DNA of 25,559 nucleotides from Palsa-965 sp044448685. Its GTDB lineage: Bacteria > Bacteroidota > Bacteroidia > Palsa-965. The notes under the pieces are model-generated. The model saw only the letters and a list, made by a program, of their open reading frames with translations. It had not been told where the DNA came from and ran no database searches. Shown in pieces: positions 1-7,352 of this stretch (position 1 is the stretch's first letter; the number at the start of each line of letters is the position of its first letter). The translations under genes were made by a program, and so were the position numbers. The DNA lies in assembly GCA_044448685.1 (NCBI GenBank), contig JBIOHC010000056.1:1-25559 (forward strand), in the 5' to 3' direction.

Positions 1-713
1 GTCTTAGCCAACGCATCCTTGTTCTGACCATGCAGGGAAGTAATACATAACTGTTTGTATAATTCATCATTCCTGAAAGGAGCCGGCAGATTTAATGCAA
101 TCCCCCCCCCTTCGGCAGTTGTCAGATTCTTGACAGCATGAAAGGAGAACACAGAGATATCAGTAAGGGAACCTGTTTTCCGGCCTTTATAAACAGCACC
201 AATGGAGTGTGCTGCATCGGAGAGTACCAGTATACGACCTAATGACTTCTGAATATCATTATCCGGTCTGAATAATTCCGCTTTGGAAGCAACCAAAGTA
301 TTCAACGCGTCATAATCGCAGGCCAGACCGGCAAAATCAACGGGCATTACCACCTTGGTACGGTCTGTAATGGCACGGCCTACGGCAGCCATATCCATAT
401 TAAAATCATCTTTGTTCACATCCACGAACACAGGTGTAGCGCCACAGTGAATAATCACGTTGGCGGTAGCAGTATAAGTATATGCCGGAAGGATCACTTC
501 ATCACCTTCTTTAACCCCGAACCAGCGAAGCATGAGTTCAAGGCCTGCTGTTGCCGAGTTCAGGCATAAAAAAGCCGGGCAACCGCAATAAGCGCCAAGC
601 TGCTTTTCCAGAAGCTTGGTTTTAGGGCCTGTCGTAATCCATCCTGAACGCAGGGTATCAACGACAGCATCAATCATTTTCTGATCAATCCTGGGTGGAG
701 AAAATGGAATCAT
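1..713 (-). CDS. DegT/DnrJ/EryC1/StrS-family PLP sugar aminotransferase, partial (C-terminus outside window)
   Basis: Reading from the ATG at 713, 237 codons are open and run off the window start. The family transfers an amino group to nucleotide-linked keto-sugars, or acts as a related PLP enzyme, to make amino sugars for surface glycans. Visible landmarks are the N-terminal region with SGWITTGPK (residues 23-31), the NSATAGLEL segment near 52-60, SDAAHSIGA near 165-173 whose Asp166 would contact the PLP pyridine nitrogen, and FSFHAVKNLTTAEGGG near 189-204, in which Lys195 is the expected Schiff-base lysine. It is the last visible gene of a minus-strand operon, 45 bp after the O-antigen ligase-like gene, which supports a role in surface polysaccharide. 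The family is clear; the sugar substrate cannot be told. The three Gly codons after the active-site Lys form an uninterrupted run of nine G on the coding strand. Confidence 0.9.
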   Translation of the reverse strand, partial: MIPFSPPRIDQKMIDAVVDTLRSGWITTGPKTKLLEKQLGAYCGCPAFLCLNSATAGLELMLRWFGVKEGDEVILPAYTYTATANVIIHCGATPVFVDVNKDDFNMDMAAVGRAITDRTKVVMPVDFAGLACDYDALNTLVASKAELFRPDNDIQKSLGRILVLSDAAHSIGAVYKGRKTGSLTDISVFSFHAVKNLTTAEGGGIALNLPAPFRNDELYKQLCITSLHGQNKDALAK

Positions 714-758
714 ACCTATCGGGTTAAGGGTTGGTAATTACCTGCAATATTAGTGAAT

Positions 759-2024
759 TTACACCGATTCGTTTTTGAGAATCAAGGTTTTCAGAGGCCG
801 GGAAAGCAGGAGACCGGGCCTGGAGGAAAAAAGAAGAAGACTGTTGAAAAATCCATAATACATACATCCGGCCTGGGTTTCCAACATAGATTCAGGCAAA
901 AAATTAACTACAGTCAGCAGGATAAAACAACATAAAAGGACATTGTTATCTTTCCATCCGCTGAGGAACGGCAATACCTGTATGCCTATCAGGAGCAGGA
1001 GCCCTCCCAGCCCTAACGCAACCCCTTCCTGCAGGTAAGCATTGTGGGCATTCAGGTTATGTTCATAAGCTCCCTCCACCCCTTCGGCCTTATATTTCTG
1101 CATCAGCATATCCTTGGAATCTCCTGTACCGGATCCGGCAAGAGGATGTTCAGCAATCAGTTCGGATGCTGACTTCCATATCAGCATCCGGACAGCGGTG
1201 CTTTCTGCATTGCGCTTATCAGTCTTGGTTGTTGTAACAGCATGGAAGGCATTATACAGCCTTCCTGAGATGGAAGGTGAAAAATGCACAATGGCACCCC
1301 CCCCGCAAAAAAGAAGAACGACTAATCCTGCCCCGATTAAAATCTTCTTCTTCCTTATAATGATCCAGAGAACCAAACAAATAATAAGCAATACAAGGCT
1401 GATGAGTCCTATCTTCGAAGCCAGCAGGATGATGACCAGCAAATGCAACGGGAGGAGTAATAACCAGATCCGGCCGGGTTTGTCTCCTGTGCGGGTAAAT
1501 GCCAGGATCAGAATAATGAGACTAAGGTTCAGGTACATGGCAAAATAACTCGGATGCACAAACCAGGAAAGCTGGGTATAATAAAACTTGTTCTGACCGA
1601 ACACAAGCGCAAAGTACCCTGCCCGGATCAGTACAACGAGGGCTGCAAGGCTGCAACCCAGAACAAAGAAGCCAAGTATACGGTTCAGTTCCTTAGCCTC
1701 AAAAGGCCTGGTAGCATAAATCAACGGGATCACAAACAGGGATAACTTAACTTCCAGGTCGAACCAGCCTGCTGTCATATTGTTTGTCCACAACATACCG
1801 ACAAGATGATACATGTAAAAGCCGATATAGGTGAAGAAGATAAACGGGTAGCGGATAGCGGAAAATTTAGAAATGAAGCGCCCTTCCAGAAGCCAGTTTA
1901 GAAAGAGCAATCCAATACCTGCCGCCACAATCTGTAAAGGACCGATTTGTTTGAAAGGCAGGAGGAACGCTATGAGAGCGGACAGAATAAAATGTATGCT
2001 GGAGTGGATCCTGGCGGAGAACAT
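759..2024 (-). CDS. O-antigen ligase / polymerase-like polytopic membrane protein (Wzy/WaaL superfamily)
   Basis: This 421-residue protein is almost entirely hydrophobic segments (about ten or more predicted membrane spans), with one larger exported loop around residues 260-340. That loop contains SGTGDSKDML followed by YEHNLNAHNAYLQEGVALG, the pattern of the O-antigen ligase/Wzy_C domain: a conserved His/Asn-rich loop before the next membrane helix. Proteins of this family join undecaprenyl-linked glycan to lipid A or protein, or polymerise repeat units, at the periplasmic face. Ligase and polymerase cannot be separated by sequence inspection. The ATG at 2024 lies 3 bp after the stop of the upstream glycosyltransferase, so the two are very likely co-transcribed. 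A run of eight C (plus strand 1297-1304) lies within the gene. Confidence 0.85.
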   Translation of the reverse strand: MFSARIHSSIHFILSALIAFLLPFKQIGPLQIVAAGIGLLFLNWLLEGRFISKFSAIRYPFIFFTYIGFYMYHLVGMLWTNNMTAGWFDLEVKLSLFVIPLIYATRPFEAKELNRILGFFVLGCSLAALVVLIRAGYFALVFGQNKFYYTQLSWFVHPSYFAMYLNLSLIILILAFTRTGDKPGRIWLLLLPLHLLVIILLASKIGLISLVLLIICLVLWIIIRKKKILIGAGLVVLLFCGGGAIVHFSPSISGRLYNAFHAVTTTKTDKRNAESTAVRMLIWKSASELIAEHPLAGSGTGDSKDMLMQKYKAEGVEGAYEHNLNAHNAYLQEGVALGLGGLLLLIGIQVLPFLSGWKDNNVLLCCFILLTVVNFLPESMLETQAGCMYYGFFNSLLLFSSRPGLLLSRPLKTLILKNESV

Positions 2025-2027
2025 CCC

Positions 2028-3269
2028 TTAGTGCTGTTTGTTATGAATGGATTCTTGCAGATAATTCAGAAACTTATCCGTAAGGGAGTCCCTGTCAAAA
2101 TTTTTGCAAACATAAACATACCCTTTTTCCCCCATTTCCCTGTTCCGCCCAGGATTATCAGCCATTTCAACAGCCTTTGCTGCCAGATCCCTGTCATCTT
2201 CCGGAATAAATGCCAGTCCGGCACCTGCATCGTCAATAAACAATTCCCTGGCTTCCCCTTCCACACCTAACAAAAGAGGTTTTTTCATGACCAGGTTCTC
2301 AAACAGTTTGGAGGGTATGGCACCCTTGAATAAGTCAAGACGGCGTAAAGGTACAAGAGCAACATCAGCTCCGGCAACGACCTGAGGCATGTTCTCCTTG
2401 CCTACTGCATCCATAAAAATAACCTGATCCAGGTGCTGATCATTTTTCATTTTTAACAGAAACTCTTTTTCAGGCCCGCTTCCTACCAGTACAAACTTGA
2501 TATCCCGTCGCTCTTTCAGCCGGGAGGCTGCTTTGAGAATCACCTCCAGTCCCTGAGCATGGCCTATGATGCCGGCGTAAATAAACAAACGGTCGGATGT
2601 TCCGAAACCGTTTATCTTTCTCCAGCTTTCACCTGATATAAGGGGGTTGAACCCACTATGCAGATCCGCTCCGTTAGGAAGCCAGAAGACTTTTTTTTCC
2701 GGAAAACGTGACTGTATATTCTTTACAATACCCTGTGTCTGACCGGTAATGAGGATTGCTTTCCGGTACAGGGATTCTTCCAGCTTACGGGCCATCCATA
2801 AAAAAACCGGATTGCTTACAAGTCCGAGTTTTTCCGCACTCTCCGGCCATAAGTCGGACACATTGAATATCAGCCGGGCCTTCTTATTGCGGCAAAGCAT
2901 GCGCGCTGTGATACCTAAAAACAAGGGTGGGCTTTCACAGAATATATAATCAAATGTTCCTTCCAGATTTTTCCCGGCAAAATAAGCGGTACGAACGAAT
3001 GAAAAATAATTGCGCAGTCGTGACACTATGGATCTGTTTTTGGAAACAAAGATCCCGGAACGGTAAACCGGTATACCTCCTATTTCTTCCCGGCAACGGG
3101 TCTTGCCTTTATAAGCCTCCTGAATTTCCATCTGAGGATAATTGGGCATGGCAGTAAGAACAGTAATAGCTATACCGTTTTCCTTAAGCCTTGTTGCCAG
3201 GGCAAAAAGCCTGTTCTGGGGAGCCCCTGTTTCAGGCGGAAAATATTGTGTCAGAATAAGAATTCTCAT
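2028..3269 (-). CDS. GT4 glycosyltransferase, WbuB/WcaI-like
   Basis: A 413-residue soluble or peripheral GT-B glycosyltransferase. The N-terminus MRILILTQYFPPETGAP is typical of the WbuB/WcaI branch of GT4, as are NVSDLWPESAEKLG (near residue 137) and the acceptor/donor-domain segments YAGIIGHAQGLEVIL and GAIPSKLFENLVMKKPLLL. Members of this branch add sugars such as fucosamine or fucose to lipid-linked O-antigen or colanic-acid intermediates on the cytoplasmic side; the actual donor here is unknown. Its ATG overlaps the stop of the upstream GT4 gene in an ATGA (3266-3269), and its stop is 3 bp before the O-antigen ligase-like gene, so translation is probably coupled along the operon. Confidence 0.9.
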   Translation of the reverse strand: MRILILTQYFPPETGAPQNRLFALATRLKENGIAITVLTAMPNYPQMEIQEAYKGKTRCREEIGGIPVYRSGIFVSKNRSIVSRLRNYFSFVRTAYFAGKNLEGTFDYIFCESPPLFLGITARMLCRNKKARLIFNVSDLWPESAEKLGLVSNPVFLWMARKLEESLYRKAILITGQTQGIVKNIQSRFPEKKVFWLPNGADLHSGFNPLISGESWRKINGFGTSDRLFIYAGIIGHAQGLEVILKAASRLKERRDIKFVLVGSGPEKEFLLKMKNDQHLDQVIFMDAVGKENMPQVVAGADVALVPLRRLDLFKGAIPSKLFENLVMKKPLLLGVEGEARELFIDDAGAGLAFIPEDDRDLAAKAVEMADNPGRNREMGEKGYVYVCKNFDRDSLTDKFLNYLQESIHNKQH

Positions 3270-4300
3270 GCCCTGAACGATTCATAAATCTGTTGCATAC
3301 GTATCACACTGGATTCCCAGTTATACTTCTCTGTCACGAATAACCGTCCCTTAGTGCCCATAGTGGCCCTGAGTTCAGGGTCTGATACAAGCCGGAACAG
3401 CGCCTCCATCAATGCCTGAGGATTGTCACAAGGTACTTCCAATCCCGTTTGACCCGGACGGCTTACTTCTTTCAGCCCTTTGATATCACTGGTAACAACC
3501 GGTATTCCGCAAGCCTGTGCTTCCAGAACGGATACTCCAAAGCTTTCCCTTCTGGAAACATTCACAAAAATATCCAGTTCCCGGTAACAGGCCGGTATCT
3601 CCCTGAAGCTGTACCAGCCTGTAAAAATCACAGCCGACTCAATATCCAGTTCAGCACAAAGCTTTCTGTAAGCTTGCTCCCGGCTGCCTTTACCTGTTAT
3701 CCGCAATTTCAGATTCGAACCCGGCATTCGTTTACAAAGCAATGCAAAAGCTTTTATAAGTACATCAATACCATACAGATCTTCCAGAGATTTTACTGCA
3801 CCTATGACAAGCTCAGAACGCCGGCGGGCCACAGGTTTAAAAACGGCCGTATCGATACCAAAAGGTATTATTTCGATCTGTTTTCCCGTATATTCCTGCA
3901 TTTCATTTTCAAGGAGGTGGCTGGTAGCAATCAACTGGTCTGCCTTACTCAGAATATAACGCATGAACAGGCGGTGAAGGGGTGATTTGAGGGGAAACTC
4001 CATAATATCACTTCCCCAGGCTGAGATCAGAAAGGGATGAAAACCACTCCTTACACCCATCCACCCATAACGTGTTGCGTAATGAGCATGTACTATTTCC
4101 GGCTTGAATTGGTTTAAAACACTGTGAAGCCTCTGTTTTCCTGTCATTTGAAAAAAACGGATACCCTGTATATCCGTATACCAGTTCTTCGCTACGGGAG
4201 AGACGGAACAAATTCCTATCTCATGACCCAGAGAAGCAAGAGAGGATGCCCATTTTATGGTATGTGCCGAATTAATATCGGCCAGGAGTAGCAGCTTCAA
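3266..4300 (-). CDS. GT4 glycosyltransferase
   Basis: A 344-residue GT-B enzyme. The N-terminal domain starts MKLLLLADINSAHTIKWA and holds VHAHYATRYGW; the C-terminal domain carries the GT4 EX7E signature, Glu252 to Glu260 in ESFGVSVLEAQACGIPVV. It would transfer a nucleotide-activated sugar to a lipid-linked glycan precursor in the cytoplasm. The start codon is TTG at 4300: no in-frame ATG lies upstream, and the next Met (near residue 52) would remove the conserved N-terminus. It is the first gene of the minus-strand polysaccharide operon and is divergent from the M48 protease gene across a 110-bp gap. The precise sugar specificity cannot be inferred. Confidence 0.9.
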   Translation of the reverse strand: MKLLLLADINSAHTIKWASSLASLGHEIGICSVSPVAKNWYTDIQGIRFFQMTGKQRLHSVLNQFKPEIVHAHYATRYGWMGVRSGFHPFLISAWGSDIMEFPLKSPLHRLFMRYILSKADQLIATSHLLENEMQEYTGKQIEIIPFGIDTAVFKPVARRRSELVIGAVKSLEDLYGIDVLIKAFALLCKRMPGSNLKLRITGKGSREQAYRKLCAELDIESAVIFTGWYSFREIPACYRELDIFVNVSRRESFGVSVLEAQACGIPVVTSDIKGLKEVSRPGQTGLEVPCDNPQALMEALFRLVSDPELRATMGTKGRLFVTEKYNWESSVIRMQQIYESFRA

Positions 4301-4349
4301 CAGATTTGATTTGTTTGGGTGTAAAAGTAAGCATAAAACAAAGAATTAC

Positions 4350-4377
4350 ATTCCTGACAAGGGGCGGGGACAGGAAT
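4350..4377. promoter_or_regulatory. Operator-like inverted repeat in a divergent promoter region
   Basis: ATTCCTGAC (4350-4358) and GACAGGAAT (4369-4377) are inverted copies matching at 8 of 9 positions, separated by a purine-rich 10-base spacer. The site lies between the divergent starts of the glycosyltransferase operon (4300, minus) and the M48 gene (4411, plus), where a dimeric regulator would plausibly bind. No regulator is encoded nearby and this could be chance. Confidence 0.3.
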
Positions 4378-4395
4378 CTGTTGACCTGAAAAGCT

Positions 4396-4403
4396 TATCT
4401 TTA
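4396..4403 (+). promoter_or_regulatory. Candidate -7 promoter element of the M48 gene
   Basis: TATCTTTA matches seven of eight positions of the Bacteroidota -7 consensus TAnnTTTG and ends only 7 bases before the ATG at 4411. If used, the mRNA would have almost no 5' leader. No convincing -33 TTG is placed at the usual distance. Confidence 0.35.
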
Positions 4404-4410
4404 CTAGTAT

Positions 4411-6672
4411 ATGTCTGGCTCCAAACGATCCTTACAGGCACGTATACTCCTTACCTGCCTCCTGACACAAGTTCTTTGTTCCTTTTCCCAGGATCTGAAC
4501 AAGGATTACAACCGCCTGCTTTCCAGTGGCAATTTACCGGAGCTGTTCATCCAGACATTCTCCGGGAAAATAAGGGCAGTTGAAGAACGGGCTAAACACA
4601 ACGGATCGGACAGCACCTTTTACAAACACAAGGATTTTTCAGAGGAGAATATTTTTGATACAGACCATATACTTCGGAATGGCAATGTACTGTTCAACGA
4701 TTCCATCAGCCTTTATGTGAACAAAGTACTGGATGAAATTCTGAAAAACGATACAGCATTTCGCAACCAGCTGCATCTGCTGGTTGTCAAATCAGGCAGT
4801 GCCAATGCATTCTCATTTGACGATGGAATCATTTTGGTGTATACAGGTTTGCTTTCCCAGCTCGAAAATGAAGCTGAACTGGCCTTTGTCTTGTGTCATG
4901 AACTGATCCATTTCCGGAAACGGCATTCCGTGAATGCCTATCTCAACTATCTGAACCTGTCCGATAAGAGCTATCGTAAATCAAGGACCGGAGCCGAGCT
5001 GCTCCATTATTCACGGGATCAGGAGACAGAAGCTGATACCGCCGGTCTGGCTCTGTTCAGAAATACCCGCTATGACTATAGCGCTGTCCGTTCTGCGTTT
5101 GATGTGATGCAGTATGCATACCTTCCTTTTGATGAACAGGTATTCCCGAAAAGCTTTCTGGAAGATGAACAACTGCATTTTCCTTCCAGCTATTTCCTCG
5201 TTAAGACAGCCCCGGTAAAAAATGAGGAGAATTATGATGATTCCAGAAGCACACATCCGAATATACGCAAGAGAAGATCCAGCGTATTACACCTTCTTGA
5301 CAGCACCTGTTCCAATACAGGGAGGAAAAAATTTCTTGTTTCCGAACAAAGTTTTTTCAGAACAAGGGAACTTGCACGGTTTGAAACCTGCCGTTTGTAC
5401 CTGCTTACACTGAACTATCCGGATGCTATCTATACCTCTTTTCTCCTCCAGCACAGCTACCCTGACAATATTTTTCTGAAAAAAGTGATGGCAAAATCCT
5501 TGTACGGGGTCGCGGCTTATAAAGAAAACAGGTACAAAGACCGTTACAAAAATGAGGTATTCAGCTCCGGCCCTGACTTTGAACTTAAACCGTATGATCA
5601 GGTTGAAGGCTATTCACAGCAGGTTTACTACCTGCTTCATAAACTTTCTTCCGGCGAAGCACTGGTACTGGCCCTGCGTTATTCCTGGAAACTGAATGTC
5701 ACCCTGAACTATCAGGATGAAGAAATAAAGCGGATTTGTGATTCTCTTTTTGTACTGCTGATACAGGGTGAGAAAAAGGATATAAATGATTTCTCAGCAC
5801 GTTCCAGGGCTGAAGTACTGCATGATGATTCACTTAAAACAATTCAGGAATCAGCACTTCTTAAAACTCCGAACGATTCGTCCGGTTTACGAAGCAAATA
5901 CCAGAAAATAAGGGCGGAACAAAGAAAAGAGTCAGGACCGGATACGGAATCGGATGTGTTGGGCGACTTTTCCGAATATGCCTTCTCCGACCTGCTGAAA
6001 GATCCCCGGTTCAGGGAACGTTTTCGTTATTTTATGGATAAACCTCCCGGCAAAAGCAATGCGGACACCTATAATAAGCATTTGCTTGGAGAAAAGAATG
6101 CCAGGAAACTTGTTCATTTCGGAAAGGCGCTGGGTATAGGCAAAGTAATAATAACAGAACCCTTCTTCTATTCCATTAAGGTCAATGGAGCACAGAAACT
6201 GAATCTGAAGAAAACAGAAAAAGGAATTACCGAACTGAGAAAAACAATACGGGAGGATGCAGCAAAGGCCGGACTGGATTTTGTGTTTATGGACCCGCTT
6301 CAGTTCAAAGCGGATGAAACAGAACGTTACAATGATTTTTCAAAGATCAATGATTGGTTTAATGAACGACTCGAACATGGTTATCATTCAGAAATGCTGG
6401 GCTCCTGTTCTGAGGACATGAAAGAATTGGCCATTAAATACGGCACAAGCAGTTTCCTATGGACCGGCGTTGTATCCGTTACGGAAGGAGGAACATCCTC
6501 CAGAGGCACTTATATTTATCTCATTCTGTATGATGTATGCTCCGAAAAAGTGCTTTTTTCCCAGTCGAGAGCTGTCAAATCAAGAAACTCTCAGGCAGTA
6601 CTGCATTCCAATTATTATGATCTTTTTAATCAGATTCACCAGCAACCTGACAGGGAAAAAGACAAGAAATGA
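4411..6672 (+). CDS. Secreted M48-family (Ste24/HtpX-like) zinc metalloprotease with long C-terminal extension
   Basis: A 753-residue protein. Residues 1-27 look like a Sec signal peptide ending near SFSQ. The zinc site is HELIH at 163-167 (His163, Glu164, His167), and the third ligand is probably Glu207 in QETEADTAGL, the usual M48 ExEAD arrangement. SANAFSFDDGIILVYTGLL (130-148) is the conserved M48 segment that precedes the helix bearing the zinc motif. The protease domain occupies roughly 75-290. The remaining 450 or more residues contain no motif I recognise and include a Lys/Glu/Asp-rich stretch near 465-520. It is probably periplasmic or outer-membrane associated, like BepA-type quality-control proteases, but no TPR repeats are obvious. 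The downstream gene overlaps it by 4 bp. Confidence 0.85.
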   Translation: MSGSKRSLQARILLTCLLTQVLCSFSQDLNKDYNRLLSSGNLPELFIQTFSGKIRAVEERAKHNGSDSTFYKHKDFSEENIFDTDHILRNGNVLFNDSISLYVNKVLDEILKNDTAFRNQLHLLVVKSGSANAFSFDDGIILVYTGLLSQLENEAELAFVLCHELIHFRKRHSVNAYLNYLNLSDKSYRKSRTGAELLHYSRDQETEADTAGLALFRNTRYDYSAVRSAFDVMQYAYLPFDEQVFPKSFLEDEQLHFPSSYFLVKTAPVKNEENYDDSRSTHPNIRKRRSSVLHLLDSTCSNTGRKKFLVSEQSFFRTRELARFETCRLYLLTLNYPDAIYTSFLLQHSYPDNIFLKKVMAKSLYGVAAYKENRYKDRYKNEVFSSGPDFELKPYDQVEGYSQQVYYLLHKLSSGEALVLALRYSWKLNVTLNYQDEEIKRICDSLFVLLIQGEKKDINDFSARSRAEVLHDDSLKTIQESALLKTPNDSSGLRSKYQKIRAEQRKESGPDTESDVLGDFSEYAFSDLLKDPRFRERFRYFMDKPPGKSNADTYNKHLLGEKNARKLVHFGKALGIGKVIITEPFFYSIKVNGAQKLNLKKTEKGITELRKTIREDAAKAGLDFVFMDPLQFKADETERYNDFSKINDWFNERLEHGYHSEMLGSCSEDMKELAIKYGTSSFLWTGVVSVTEGGTSSRGTYIYLILYDVCSEKVLFSQSRAVKSRNSQAVLHSNYYDLFNQIHQQPDREKDKK

Positions 6673-7346
6673 ATATACGGCCCCTTATACTTATAGTCCT
6701 CTTCCTGCTTTCCCCCTTTACGGGTATGAAGGCCCAGAAGACTCCCGGTTACCGGGGGCACAAGCTGTATATGCTGTATGATTTTCAGTTTCATCCTGAT
6801 TTCAGTCATTACACTCCCCTGCTCAATAAACTGATAAACGACAAAGCTTCTTATCCTGCTGATCAATGGCTCTGCTCTCATTCTCTTGGTTTGGAATATG
6901 TCTACAACCGCCAGTCGGCAATGGGACTTTCAGCACAGTATATGACATTTCAGGGCACTTATACTCCGGAGTCATATTCCTATGCAGGTTCAGCTGCCCT
7001 GGTCAGTATATACATACGTCATTTTAAATCGAGAAAAGCCGCCATTGCTCCCCTTGGCAAATACCAGAAACCAGAGCTGAGCATGCTAACATATAACGGA
7101 ATGAAGGGCTCCGGACAAACTTCCTTTCAGAGCGGACCTCAAATCGGATTCAGCTGTTCATTCGGACGAACCTATATCCTGTTTAACCACCTCCTGATTG
7201 ACCGGGGTGTTCGTTTCAGCTTCAGCAACCTGTATCATGCCATAGCGCTGCGCGATTCAGGTAAACAGGCTTCTGATCCTGCAGCAGGGGTTGTACTCAA
7301 CAACCAGTATTTCAATTTTTATGTAGGAATAGGGATCCTTCCCTGA
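6669..7346 (+). CDS. Hypothetical secreted protein, possibly a small outer-membrane beta-barrel
   Basis: A 225-residue protein with a signal peptide at residues 1-23 (cleavage near GMKA-Q). The mature part has alternating hydrophobic/polar stretches rich in Tyr, Ser and Gly (for example GLEYVYNRQSAMGLSAQYM) and ends in the aromatic-rich strand NQYFNFYVGIGILP, which suggests a beta-barrel. I do not recognise the family. Its ATG overlaps the TGA of the M48 gene (ATGA, 6669-6672), so the two are translationally coupled and probably work together; a partner or substrate of the protease is possible. Its stop is 6 bp from the stop of the convergent gene at 7353. Confidence 0.7.
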   Translation: MNIRPLILIVLFLLSPFTGMKAQKTPGYRGHKLYMLYDFQFHPDFSHYTPLLNKLINDKASYPADQWLCSHSLGLEYVYNRQSAMGLSAQYMTFQGTYTPESYSYAGSAALVSIYIRHFKSRKAAIAPLGKYQKPELSMLTYNGMKGSGQTSFQSGPQIGFSCSFGRTYILFNHLLIDRGVRFSFSNLYHAIALRDSGKQASDPAAGVVLNNQYFNFYVGIGILP

Positions 7347-7352
7347 CAGAGC

